Under the pieces are notes generated by a model, which did not search any database, was not told where the DNA came from, and saw only the letters and a list, made by a program, of their open reading frames with translations. From Candidatus Obscuribacter sp. (GTDB lineage: Bacteria; Cyanobacteriota; Vampirovibrionia; Obscuribacterales; Obscuribacteraceae), in NCBI GenBank assembly GCA_016712465.1, contig JADJQZ010000001.1, positions 4,712,001 to 4,776,000 of the forward strand: a stretch of DNA of 64,000 bases, in the 5' to 3' direction. Shown here one piece after another: positions 8,184 through 15,586 of this stretch. The stretch's first letter is position 1. Each line of letters opens with the position of its first letter. The position numbers and the translations under genes were made by a program.

Positions 8184-8810
8184 GTGGACCGTCCCACTAA
8201 CTACACCGCCCTACTGGATTCATCAGTGCTGTTTCCGGCCTTCATAAGCAGCCTGCTACTCTGGCTCGCCTCCGCTAGTTTGTTCAGAGTTCGCTGGACT
8301 GATCAGATTCATGAAGAGTGGATAGCTAATAGGTTGGACCGCTATCCAGATTTGAACCGAGCACAGCTTGAGCGGCGCCGCAAGCGAATGGACGCAGAAT
8401 TTCCTGACAGCCTGGTGACTGACTATGAGGGATTGATCACCGGTTTATCCTTACCTGATTTAAATGACCGGCATGTTCTAGCAGCAGCGATCTCATGCCG
8501 AGCGCATGTGATAGTCACCGCGAATTTGCGCCACTTCCCCGAGTCATCGTTGGCGCAATACTCAATTCTCGCGCAGCATCCCGATGACTTCATCCTCGAT
8601 CAAATAGATCTACATTCCGACAGTGCCCGCCTTGTTTCAACGTCGATTGCACAGCACAAGCTCAGCTTGACGGAATCCCGACCGACCTGGACTAACTATC
8701 TCGCGTTCATGGCAAAAGAAACTGTACTGCCCAAAACTCATCAAGCGGTGACAACCAGAGAGTTCAAAACGCTCATATCTACTGCACTTCAAAAACTCAA
8801 CGGCAGGTAG
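8184..8810 (+). CDS. PIN-domain toxin nuclease
   Basis: PIN proteins are metal-dependent RNases. As VapC-type toxins they cut tRNA or rRNA and stop growth. Here the acidic residues lie in TALLDSSVLFPA (first Asp), in the segment around EEW and in DLNDRHVLAAAI. They are followed by AHVIVTANLRHFP, the pattern of the PIN_3 group paired with excisionase-like antitoxins. The 208-residue length is typical, including a helical C-terminal extension. The start is GTG at 8184 behind AGGGAG. The ATG two bases earlier is in another frame. The gene sits four bases after the antitoxin and 12 before a stand-alone IF-2 N-domain gene. Confidence 0.85.
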   Translation: MDRPTNYTALLDSSVLFPAFISSLLLWLASASLFRVRWTDQIHEEWIANRLDRYPDLNRAQLERRRKRMDAEFPDSLVTDYEGLITGLSLPDLNDRHVLAAAISCRAHVIVTANLRHFPESSLAQYSILAQHPDDFILDQIDLHSDSARLVSTSIAQHKLSLTESRPTWTNYLAFMAKETVLPKTHQAVTTREFKTLISTALQKLNGR

Positions 8811-8822
8811 GAGAAAATAAAT

Positions 8823-9029
8823 ATGCCGCCCCGGAAGAAAGTAAGAATTGCCAATCCGCTAACAGCCAAAGAATTGGCTGCTCTCCTTGAGGTGAGCGCA
8901 ACAGTGGTCATCAAGTCTCTCTTTATGAAAGGAATCATGCGCACGGTTCATCAAATTGTAGAGCTGGAAACGGCTCGCGCACTTGCAGTAGAAATGGGCT
9001 ATGAATTAAGTGACGACGAAGATCCGTAG
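8823..9029 (+). CDS. Free-standing IF-2 N-terminal-domain protein
   Basis: A 68-residue protein whose core, LTAKELAALLEVSATVVIKS, LFMKGIMRTVHQIVELETA and RALAVEMGYEL, closely follows the small helical domain found at the N-terminus of translation initiation factor IF-2 (IF2_N). In IF-2 this part is attached to the GTPase body, whereas here it is alone, with a basic MPPRKKVRI head and an acidic tail. GGAG about ten bases upstream supports the ATG. The gene starts 12 bases after the PIN toxin, so all three are likely one transcript. It may be a third component that tethers, modulates or senses translation. This role is inferred, and the fold match is from sequence reading only. Confidence 0.7.
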   Translation: MPPRKKVRIANPLTAKELAALLEVSATVVIKSLFMKGIMRTVHQIVELETARALAVEMGYELSDDEDP

Positions 9030-9358
9030 GTTGGGCAAATCGCCGTCTACTTCCGAAAAAACGATCGATCCACAAGGCAATGATCGACACCTGCACATGG
9101 AATAGATACGCGTGGAACTGGAATACGATGTCCGCACTAAAGCATGCGTGACACGCTTCAGATGACTTAGAGCATGATTGAGCGACACCCAGGTACTAAG
9201 TTTTTGGAACAAGATTATTCACAGGGCAACATCAAGACGCCGAACTAGTGTTATCCAGCCTGACCGCGGAGGAAATCTCAGCACGACTCTTTGACTAAAA
9301 TTGCTCTGAGAAGATAGAATCTGACTTCCAGCTGTAGAGAAATTGGACAGATTTAGTT
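9030..9358. other. Non-coding gap with no recognised feature
   Basis: Between the IF2-N gene and the secreted protein gene. I see no gene, terminator stem or RNA here. A promoter for the downstream gene is expected near its right end but no clear boxes stand out. Confidence 0.5.
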
Positions 9359-10255
9359 ATGAGAAGACAATGGCACAAACTTTTGAATCAAATGAGCGTG
9401 ACTTTGCTGGCACTCAGTTGTGTGACGGTGTGCAGAGCCGATGGGGCACGTTCACTTGATTCCAATGAAAAACCTGAACTTCCTACTATGTTGCTTGCGA
9501 ATCCAGAAAATGTCTATGGAAATGCGCAAACCCAAGCGGTTGAACGCAAGCTGCTCTCGTTACTGAAGCAGGCGCCAAGACCAAAGCAAGGTGGAACAAA
9601 TCCAGCAAAAGCGGATCGAATCTTCGCGGAGGTGGAACGATTGGTGGGCACCATTCAGAACCCGGAGGAACTAGAGCGCCTCGCTTATTGGTGCGTTGAG
9701 GCAGACAAGGGACGGCAACCCAATAGCGACTTGGGTATCGTCGAAAGCGCATTTGATTGGGCATTGTTCTCGCTAAAGAAGAAATTTCCGGCACAGGCAC
9801 GAGCGCGCATTTATGAACTCGCAAGTCTGGTCAATGCTGATGCGCACATCGCAGAAGAAATTGAAGGACACTTGACTAGAAGCGCAACGAAGTATCCAAG
9901 CTGGTCCATTACTTGCTGTTATGTAAGCATTCTGAAAAACAGCGAGTATGAAGGCCGGTACCGTTCTATAGCTAGTTGCGTTGACTTCAATATAACCAGA
10001 CAACTCCGGCAAAAATGGTATAAAAATTGGTCTGGCAAATATCGATATAGCGTTCAAGGTTCCTTTCTCCTGCAACCAAACGGTACAATTAGAAATCTAA
10101 AGTTTGACAAAGCGCCAGACGTACCTGGCAGCACACTTGAACAACGCGGACAAGCCCAAACGCTTGTCCGCCAGCTGATCACCACTTCCGCCCCCTTTCC
10201 AGCGCTGCCCAAATTTCGAGGATCGCTGCAAGTCTACTTCAAATTCTTCGATTGA
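9359..10255 (+). CDS. Secreted protein with TonB-C-like end, function unknown
   Basis: The 298-residue protein begins with a signal peptide (basic MRRQWHK, hydrophobic TLLALSCVTVC, cleavage near RADG). The middle is helical. The last 70 residues (YSVQGSFLLQPNGTIRN, LKFDKAP, and a final FPALPKFRGSLQVYFKFF strand) resemble the two-strand-helix layout of TonB C-terminal-like domains seen in many secreted proteins of this lineage, where a dosage-like GTI turn and a P-x-x-P segment recur. I cannot name a function. It sits alone between the toxin operon and small orphan genes inside the ssrA-bounded region. Its lineage-typical look suggests that it is host DNA or was acquired from a relative. Confidence 0.65.
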   Translation: MRRQWHKLLNQMSVTLLALSCVTVCRADGARSLDSNEKPELPTMLLANPENVYGNAQTQAVERKLLSLLKQAPRPKQGGTNPAKADRIFAEVERLVGTIQNPEELERLAYWCVEADKGRQPNSDLGIVESAFDWALFSLKKKFPAQARARIYELASLVNADAHIAEEIEGHLTRSATKYPSWSITCCYVSILKNSEYEGRYRSIASCVDFNITRQLRQKWYKNWSGKYRYSVQGSFLLQPNGTIRNLKFDKAPDVPGSTLEQRGQAQTLVRQLITTSAPFPALPKFRGSLQVYFKFFD

Positions 10256-10679
10256 CGATATGACACCGCAGAACCGATGGTGATACACCACAAGCTAAGG
10301 CAAGATAGGGAGTAACTCTTCCTATCTCGAAATGCCATTCCAGTCGTCGTTCTAAGAACCGACATGAGGTAGGACGTTAACTCATTATGCTCTTTCCGTT
10401 TCGAGCGACGACGATTCGGTGTACAGCAAGGGAGACTCACCTCCGCCGCGTGTTGAATGTTAGCAGAAGGGTCAAGCCTAATCCTTCCAATTCTCGGGCT
10501 GCTAAGACCGCTAGACGAGTTCATTCCGCGAGGGACTCGAAAAAGGAAAGACTGGACCGGGACTGTTGTGAGCGACCTTAAACTCTATATTGATCGGACA
10601 AGCCACAAAACTCGCGGGCTAGAAGCGGCCGAGTTTCCACTGGAGCAAAAAATACGGACCGGATGAAAGTCTACGCTGG
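10256..10679. other. Gap with possible remains of a broken gene
   Basis: An imperfect stem (GATAGG near 10305, CCTATC near 10320) could end the upstream transcript. From about 10623 the frame of the small gene below stays open without a start codon and reads PSFHWSKKYGPDESLRWV, which looks protein-like. Another frame (10457-10666) also looks partly protein-like. Together they suggest a decayed gene with at least one frameshift or stop (TAG at 10620). Confidence 0.35.
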
Positions 10680-10895
10680 GTGACACAGGATGAACTGATC
10701 GAACTGCTAGCCGAGCTTGACCCGTCCTCGATGAAAAGCGTCGCACTGGACATTCTCAAACTCGACGAAAGTTTTCAGGAATGGGATGCCATTGGACTCG
10801 CCGGAATACCGACTGAGTATCTCAGAGATCTGCGCAAGCACTGCAAAACCGCGCTCGCCCAAAACGAATCCATCCTACTCCGCATTAAACTATGA
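10680..10895 (+). CDS. Small acidic protein, perhaps the end of a broken gene
   Basis: From the GTG at 10680 the frame codes for 71 residues (TQDELIELLAELDPSSMKS and so on), an acidic helical protein with no known motif. There is no clear ribosome site. Protein-like sequence continues upstream of the GTG to a TAG at 10620 without an alternative start, so the true N-terminus may have been lost. It lies between the secreted protein gene and a convergent unknown gene, 14 bases from the latter. I would not claim that it is expressed. Confidence 0.35.
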   Translation: MTQDELIELLAELDPSSMKSVALDILKLDESFQEWDAIGLAGIPTEYLRDLRKHCKTALAQNESILLRIKL

Positions 10896-10909
10896 CGAAC
10901 GAAACTGCG

Positions 10910-11302
10910 CTAAGCTCCGCACTCCGATTTGTGTTTTTCAAAAGTGTTGGAGCGCGTGATCTCTGAACTACACGCAGGACAGCGAAAACGCAAATATCCA
11001 GGAATCCGATATCGCGACCAACTCATCTCTTCAGATGGCACATACGCTTCAATGTCAGGGAATGAGGTAGCGATCTCTTCGTATTTAATCCGCCGCCCAT
11101 CTGCAGTCACAATCTCGTCGATGTAATCCCACTCGTTCGCATCGTTGTAGACAACAATCCGCCAACCGTTACTTGCACTATAGGCAACGTTTGATGCATA
11201 GATCTCCTGCGGCTCCCGGTCTCCATCCGGCGTCAAAACTACGCCGCCGGACTCAATAGCGTGCAAGAATTCCCATATCTCAGTATTCGAAATCTCTGGC
11301 AT
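10910..11302 (-). CDS. Unknown protein with C-terminal zinc-finger-like end
   Basis: A protein of 130 residues if started at the ATG at 11302 (MPEISNTEIWEFLHAIESGG). A longer GTG start at 11353 is possible but adds a non-conserved-looking head. The body has strands around GWRIVVYNDANEWDYIDE. The tail, RFRCPACSSEITRSNTFEKH and then KSEC, has two Cys, a His and a Cys spaced to bind zinc. I do not recognise the family. The gene ends close to a convergent small gene and starts about 130 bases from the ssrA 3' end, inside the suspected island. Confidence 0.55.
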   Translation of the reverse strand: MPEISNTEIWEFLHAIESGGVVLTPDGDREPQEIYASNVAYSASNGWRIVVYNDANEWDYIDEIVTADGRRIKYEEIATSFPDIEAYVPSEEMSWSRYRIPGYLRFRCPACSSEITRSNTFEKHKSECGA

Positions 11303-11428
11303 GCCTACTACAGTCCCCAAAAATATTTTGCCTGGCCACGGAAGGGTCCACACTTTCGCACATTCTCCTCAATGAGAATGCTCGAAAGTGCACGCTGATG
11401 GCACTTTGATCCATGCTGAAAAATAAAA

Positions 11429-11449
11429 TGGTGGAGGCGGCGAGAATCG
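11429..11449 (-). repeat. ssrA 3' end serving as attachment site
   Basis: The last 21 bases of ssrA, shared with 7469-7489 apart from one base. Together they flank 3.96 kb of accessory genes. As the copy inside the intact gene, this would be the side on which the incoming element restored ssrA. Confidence 0.65.
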
Positions 11450-11822
11450 CACTCGCGTCCAAAGTTGCCGAGAGGCAAGTATCTACAAGCTTAGCTTGAA
11501 ATTTCCTCAGTCACCTTTTGGGTCCGCTGAAGTCGGCTCAAACCGCCAACCGGGTTCGCGATTGTGTCTTAACAGGCGCTATCACTCGCTAACTTCGCAC
11601 CTGAGCAACTACCATGGTTTACCCTTCCGCTTCGGGTAGTCAAGAAGCGGTCGAGTACCGCACCTAAGTTAAGTTAGGCAGCAAGCGCAAGCTTAGCTTG
11701 ACGCTTGGCGGTGAAATCGATGACGTTATTGGCATCTTTGTTTTTGCTTATTTGTTAACGAGGCACAAGCTCCCCGGCCTGCAACCTACGACCCAACAGC
11801 CCTGTCGAATCTAAACGCCCCC
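11429..11822 (-). ncRNA. ssrA: tmRNA (one-piece)
   Basis: tmRNA rescues stalled ribosomes and tags the unfinished protein for destruction. The 5' end (GGGGGCG TTTAGATTCGACAGGG, from 11822 down) and the 3' end (CGCCTCC then ACCA at 11429) pair as a seven-base acceptor stem. GATTCGA and the T-arm CGATTC are both present. The tag frame (11674-11733) reads ANNVIDFTAKRQAKLALAA and stop. Cyanobacterial tags also begin ANN(I/V) and end AA, which supports placing the genome near Cyanobacteria. The RNA is not circularly permuted. About 394 nt is a normal length. Its 3' end is the likely insertion point of an island reaching back to 7469. Confidence 0.95.
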
Positions 11823-12052
11823 ATGAATAAAACGGTCAGGTCTGGCCGAACCGGTCAAAACAAGGGTGGTTGCTACATCTATTCAGTTTTCAGGGTGCAA
11901 TTTAGAAAGGACGCCGGGGAAACCTCAAAAACTTCGAGAATCCCTTGGAACAGAGTCTGGTTTTCCTTCCTGTATACAGTCTATACCATGAACAGGCGGC
12001 GCACAAACAATGCCCCAATCTCTTTATCTTCCGCTAGTTGACTGCCGACCGG

Positions 12053-12991
12053 TCAGCCCTTTTGCAGGACCACACCCACCCAGTGACCGATGGTTTCCGA
12101 CTGCACAATCTGGAAGCCCTTCTCGGTAGCGGCTTTCTCCAGAAGGGGCAACTTCTCGGCCAGAATTCCGGCGCAGAGAACAACGCCGCCTGTTGCCAGA
12201 AGCCTTGCATAGTCCGGCAAGAGAGCCACAATGTCTTCGCAGGTCAAATTAGAGAGCAACATGTCGAAAAGCCGCCCCTGAGCGACATCAGTGCTGCCCA
12301 CCAGAAGCTCGATACGTCCGTCCACATCATTAAGTTCCAGGTCTTTGGCGGCAAAATCAACGGCCACGGGGTCGATGTCTACGGCACAGATCTGACAATC
12401 GCTGCATAAAAGCGCTGCGGCGATGGCTAAGATGCCGCTGCCGGTGCCAACATCCAGGATGCGTTTCCGGGGCGGGAAAGACTCAAGGGCCCTGAGACAA
12501 AACTGGGTGGTGGCATGCAAACCGGTGCCGAAGGCCATACCCGGCTCAATATAGATAACTTTGCGATTGCCCACCAGCTCGCTATCAAGCTTACCGGCAC
12601 ACTCGCTATCAGCCTGGGGGTGGTACCAACTGGGAGCCACGATGAACATGGTACCCACGCGGAAAGGCTCAAAGCCCTCCTTCCAGCGAGCCAGCCAGTC
12701 TTCCTCCGGCACATCCTTGCGCTTCAGGGTCTTGAGACTCTCAGCCAGACCGTATTCTTCAAAGGAACCAATGATACTGTCGAAGTCGCTCTGGGCAATG
12801 ACCGCACTGTCGAAAGTAGCGCGTACTCTTACTTTGCCGCCTTCTGCCGGCTGCCCGTCCAGCCCTTCCACCTCGCAGCCCTGGGCGCCGCACTGCATCA
12901 AAAGCCAGCAGGCCAGGTCTTCATCGGTCCGTTTCACTTCAATTTCCAGGGCGGCCCAGCTCTTTCTGGGTTCTGCTGCTGTCTCGGTCAT
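12053..12991 (-). CDS. prmA: Ribosomal protein L11 methyltransferase
   Basis: PrmA trimethylates ribosomal protein L11 using S-adenosylmethionine. The 312-residue protein has an N-terminal L11-binding region, with the conserved EEDWLARWKEGFEPF and the signature EPGMAFGTGLHATT. The SAM fold follows, with motif I ILDVGTGSGILAIAA, the acidic residue in AVDIDPVAVD, and motif IV LLSNLTCEDI (NLT in place of the more common NIL). AAGAGG precedes the ATG at 12991. It begins the conserved part of the window on this strand, some 230 bases from ssrA. Confidence 0.92.
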   Translation of the reverse strand: MTETAAEPRKSWAALEIEVKRTDEDLACWLLMQCGAQGCEVEGLDGQPAEGGKVRVRATFDSAVIAQSDFDSIIGSFEEYGLAESLKTLKRKDVPEEDWLARWKEGFEPFRVGTMFIVAPSWYHPQADSECAGKLDSELVGNRKVIYIEPGMAFGTGLHATTQFCLRALESFPPRKRILDVGTGSGILAIAAALLCSDCQICAVDIDPVAVDFAAKDLELNDVDGRIELLVGSTDVAQGRLFDMLLSNLTCEDIVALLPDYARLLATGGVVLCAGILAEKLPLLEKAATEKGFQIVQSETIGHWVGVVLQKG

Positions 12992-13196
12992 GCTTGCCTC
13001 TTAATGGCCAATTAATAGCCGCTTAATTCCAATCGGGTATTCCGTACCGGCTTAATATAACCCATGGATTTAATCTGGATTAGCCCGGCAGGCTGAAACT
13101 TTTTGGCACCGCCCCCGTAATCAGCTCATGGGTCTGTACGCCTGAGCGTTCAAGACAGGCAAAAGCCCCACTAGATAAGGTTTGAGGGATAGTCAG

Positions 13197-14015
13197 ATGA
13201 TGGAAGCAGCCAAGTCGTTATTTTTACCTTTTATTTCGGTGGCGGCAGTTTGCGTTGTGGCGGAACTTGCTTGGTCATTTCACAAGAAACGCCAGGTTTA
13301 CAACCTGAAAGAGACCCTCTGCAATCTATCGATGCTAGTAATAAACCGCTCTACGCAATTCCTCTTTGTGGGCTACACATATTATTCAATCACCTGGCTG
13401 GAACAGTTTCAGCCGCACAAGCTGCCGGATACGCCCCTGTTTGCCCTGCTTGCCGTAATTGTGGTTGACCTCCTCTATTACATAGAGCACCGGGCGCTGC
13501 ATACGAACAAACTACTGTGGTGCCTTCATCAGGTGCACCATAGCAGCCCCTGGTTTAACTTTACTGCCAGCTTTCGCCTGCACTGGCTCGGGCGCATAGT
13601 CACGCCCGTCTTCTTTGCACCGGCAGTATTTCTAGGCTTCCGGGTAGAACAGATTTTGCTTTTCGTTGCCCTCAACCTCATCTATCAATTCTTCCTACAC
13701 ACAGAAATGGTCGGCAAGCTTGGTTTTCTTGAAGGTATCATCAATACGCCCTCAGCCCACCGGGTGCATCATGGTCAGAACAAACAGTACATAGACAAAA
13801 ACTTTGGCGGCTTACTTATGGTCTGGGACAGACTTTTCGGCACCTATGAGCCGGAGGTGGAAACTGTTAAATACGGTGTAACGGAAGGCTATTTCGGGGC
13901 CAATCCATTTGTGGTGCAGTCGGTGCTGTTCAGAAGACTATTGAGAGAGCTGATAAGAGACCTCCTGGGAAAGGCGAAAGTGATTACTCCCAAACGCACC
14001 CGAACAGATGCTTAA
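13197..14015 (+). CDS. Sterol desaturase/fatty acid hydroxylase family membrane enzyme
   Basis: A 272-residue membrane protein with the di-iron histidine boxes of this superfamily: EHRALHTNKLLWCLHQVHH, then a later HTEMVG and HRVHHGQNKQYID. Hydrophobic segments near the N-terminus (LFLPFISVAAVCVVAELAW) and around VFFAPAVFLGF flank them. These enzymes insert a hydroxyl or a double bond into lipids, and the substrate is unknown here. I start at the ATG at 13197 because GAGGGAT lies just before it. A TTG 15 bases earlier is less likely. The next gene is a lipid glycosyltransferase 69 bases downstream on the same strand, so both may modify membrane lipids. Confidence 0.85.
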   Translation: MMEAAKSLFLPFISVAAVCVVAELAWSFHKKRQVYNLKETLCNLSMLVINRSTQFLFVGYTYYSITWLEQFQPHKLPDTPLFALLAVIVVDLLYYIEHRALHTNKLLWCLHQVHHSSPWFNFTASFRLHWLGRIVTPVFFAPAVFLGFRVEQILLFVALNLIYQFFLHTEMVGKLGFLEGIINTPSAHRVHHGQNKQYIDKNFGGLLMVWDRLFGTYEPEVETVKYGVTEGYFGANPFVVQSVLFRRLLRELIRDLLGKAKVITPKRTRTDA

Positions 14016-14084
14016 GTGATGGATAGGGGCTAAAAAGCCGGCTCGACCATGACATATTGTCTCCAGGGCTTGGAGGCCAAATAG

Positions 14085-15368
14085 ATGAAAGACAATAGCG
14101 AAAATGGTCGAAGTAACAGAAGTTGGCGAAAGGCAAGCACATCTTGCCAGAAGAAAGGAAGCGGCAGGCGCATACTCATTCTCTCTGCTTCTTCCGGCAA
14201 TGGGCACGTGCGGGCAGCGGAAGCCCTGGAAAAGGCTTTCAGGCTGCAAGATGCCCAGGCTGAGATACAACATCTGGACGCCCTCACCCTGGTCAGTCCG
14301 GCCATGCGCGCCGTCTATTCAAGGGCTTATATTCGCATGGTCAACAAAGCGCCGGCAGTGCTGGGTTGGCTCTACAACCATCTGGATACGCCGTACAAAG
14401 ACGAGCGGCGTCGGCTGCTTATGAACCGTATTAATAGCCTGCCTCTGGCTAAAGCGATTGTCTCATTCAAACCGGATCTGGTGGTCTGTACACACTTTCT
14501 ACCGGCCGACATCGTCTCAATGCTGCTTGCCAAACGGCGCATCAAAGCCCGCCATGCCGTTGTAGTCACCGACTTCGATGCCCACGGCATGTGGCTGACT
14601 AGAAATGTAGACAGATATTTTGTGGCTCTACCTGAGACAAAGGAACATCTTATTCAACTGGGAGTGGCCGCTTCTCTTATCACCGTATCCGGAATTCCAA
14701 TTGATCCCATATTTGCAGAAGTGGGAGAGAACAGCCAGGCAGAGGCAGCACAAAGCCCACAAAGCATAGAGGCATTGAAGAAGCTCAGAATGCTGGACAA
14801 GACAAGGCCGACGCTGATTGTCTCAGCCGGAGGGCTGGGGGTCGGCCCCGTGGAAGAGCTGATTGAGGCGCTGGTTAAGGCAAAGGTACAAGTAAATGTT
14901 ATTGCCATGTGCGGCAAAAATGAGGAGCTGAAGGAACGGCTAGAGCAGACTTACGCCGGCGAACAATGCCTCAGACTGCTCACACTGGGCTATGTGAATA
15001 ACGTGCAAGACTACATGAAAGCTGCCGATGTAATTGTAGGCAAACCTGGAGGGCTGACCACGGCAGAAGCCCTGGCCAGCGGGCTGGCCTTTGTGATTGT
15101 CAATCCCATTCCCGGACAGGAGGAGCGAAACTCTGCCCACCTTCTGGAAAATGGTGCAGCCATCCGCTGCAATAACATGACCACTATTGGCTACAAGTTG
15201 AAAAAGCTGCTGGAAGATCCCTTGCGACTGGCCGAACTGAAACTCAAAGCTCATGCCATGAGTAGACCCAATGCCGCCATGAAAATAGCGAAACACCTCT
15301 CACTGCAACCTAAAGGAAGGCAACCCCGAGAAATCATGTGCAATAGCACAGTGCCACGCTCAGCCTGA
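14085..15368 (+). CDS. MGDG-synthase/processive diacylglycerol glycosyltransferase-like
   Basis: A GT28-type glycosyltransferase that should add a sugar from a UDP- or similar nucleotide donor to diacylglycerol. The N-terminal MGDG synthase domain has ILSASSGNGHVRAAEALEKA and the PDLVVCTHFLPAD segment. The C-terminal MurG-like domain has SAGGLGVGPVEELIEAL, the GYVNNVQDYMKAADV segment and VGKPGGLTTAEALASG for donor binding. The 427 residues include a basic N-terminal extension. It follows the fatty acid hydroxylase gene, which also fits membrane lipid work. The sugar (galactose or glucose) cannot be told from sequence. Confidence 0.87.
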   Translation: MKDNSENGRSNRSWRKASTSCQKKGSGRRILILSASSGNGHVRAAEALEKAFRLQDAQAEIQHLDALTLVSPAMRAVYSRAYIRMVNKAPAVLGWLYNHLDTPYKDERRRLLMNRINSLPLAKAIVSFKPDLVVCTHFLPADIVSMLLAKRRIKARHAVVVTDFDAHGMWLTRNVDRYFVALPETKEHLIQLGVAASLITVSGIPIDPIFAEVGENSQAEAAQSPQSIEALKKLRMLDKTRPTLIVSAGGLGVGPVEELIEALVKAKVQVNVIAMCGKNEELKERLEQTYAGEQCLRLLTLGYVNNVQDYMKAADVIVGKPGGLTTAEALASGLAFVIVNPIPGQEERNSAHLLENGAAIRCNNMTTIGYKLKKLLEDPLRLAELKLKAHAMSRPNAAMKIAKHLSLQPKGRQPREIMCNSTVPRSA

Positions 15369-15531
15369 GAATCTATTCTGTAACCACGGGAGCGAATTTC
15401 AGATAATTCAACGCAAATCAAAAATTCGCCGGTGCGGTCATTTTCTTTCAAACCAGGTTTCCCACGACCAACACCAACCCACCGCCTGAGTGAGTCCACC
15501 TTCCTTATTCATGGAGGGGAAGTGGGCTCAC

Positions 15532-15571
15532 GCAGGCGTTTACTCAAAAGTGCAGGCGTTTACTCAAGAAG
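15532..15571. repeat. 20-bp tandem direct repeat between convergent genes
   Basis: GCAGGCGTTTACTCAA occurs twice with a period of 20 bases (15532-15551, 15552-15571), in the short space between the lipid glycosyltransferase and the kinase gene. An imperfect stem (GAGTGAGTCCAC near 15488 with GTGGGCTCAC near 15522) precedes it and may end transcription from both sides. Confidence 0.55.
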
Positions 15572-15586
15572 TGACGACGCCGAAGC

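Noticed and set aside
13182..13196. TTG start five codons before the hydroxylase ATG
   Set aside because: The GAGGGAT site overlaps it and fits the ATG at 13197 better.
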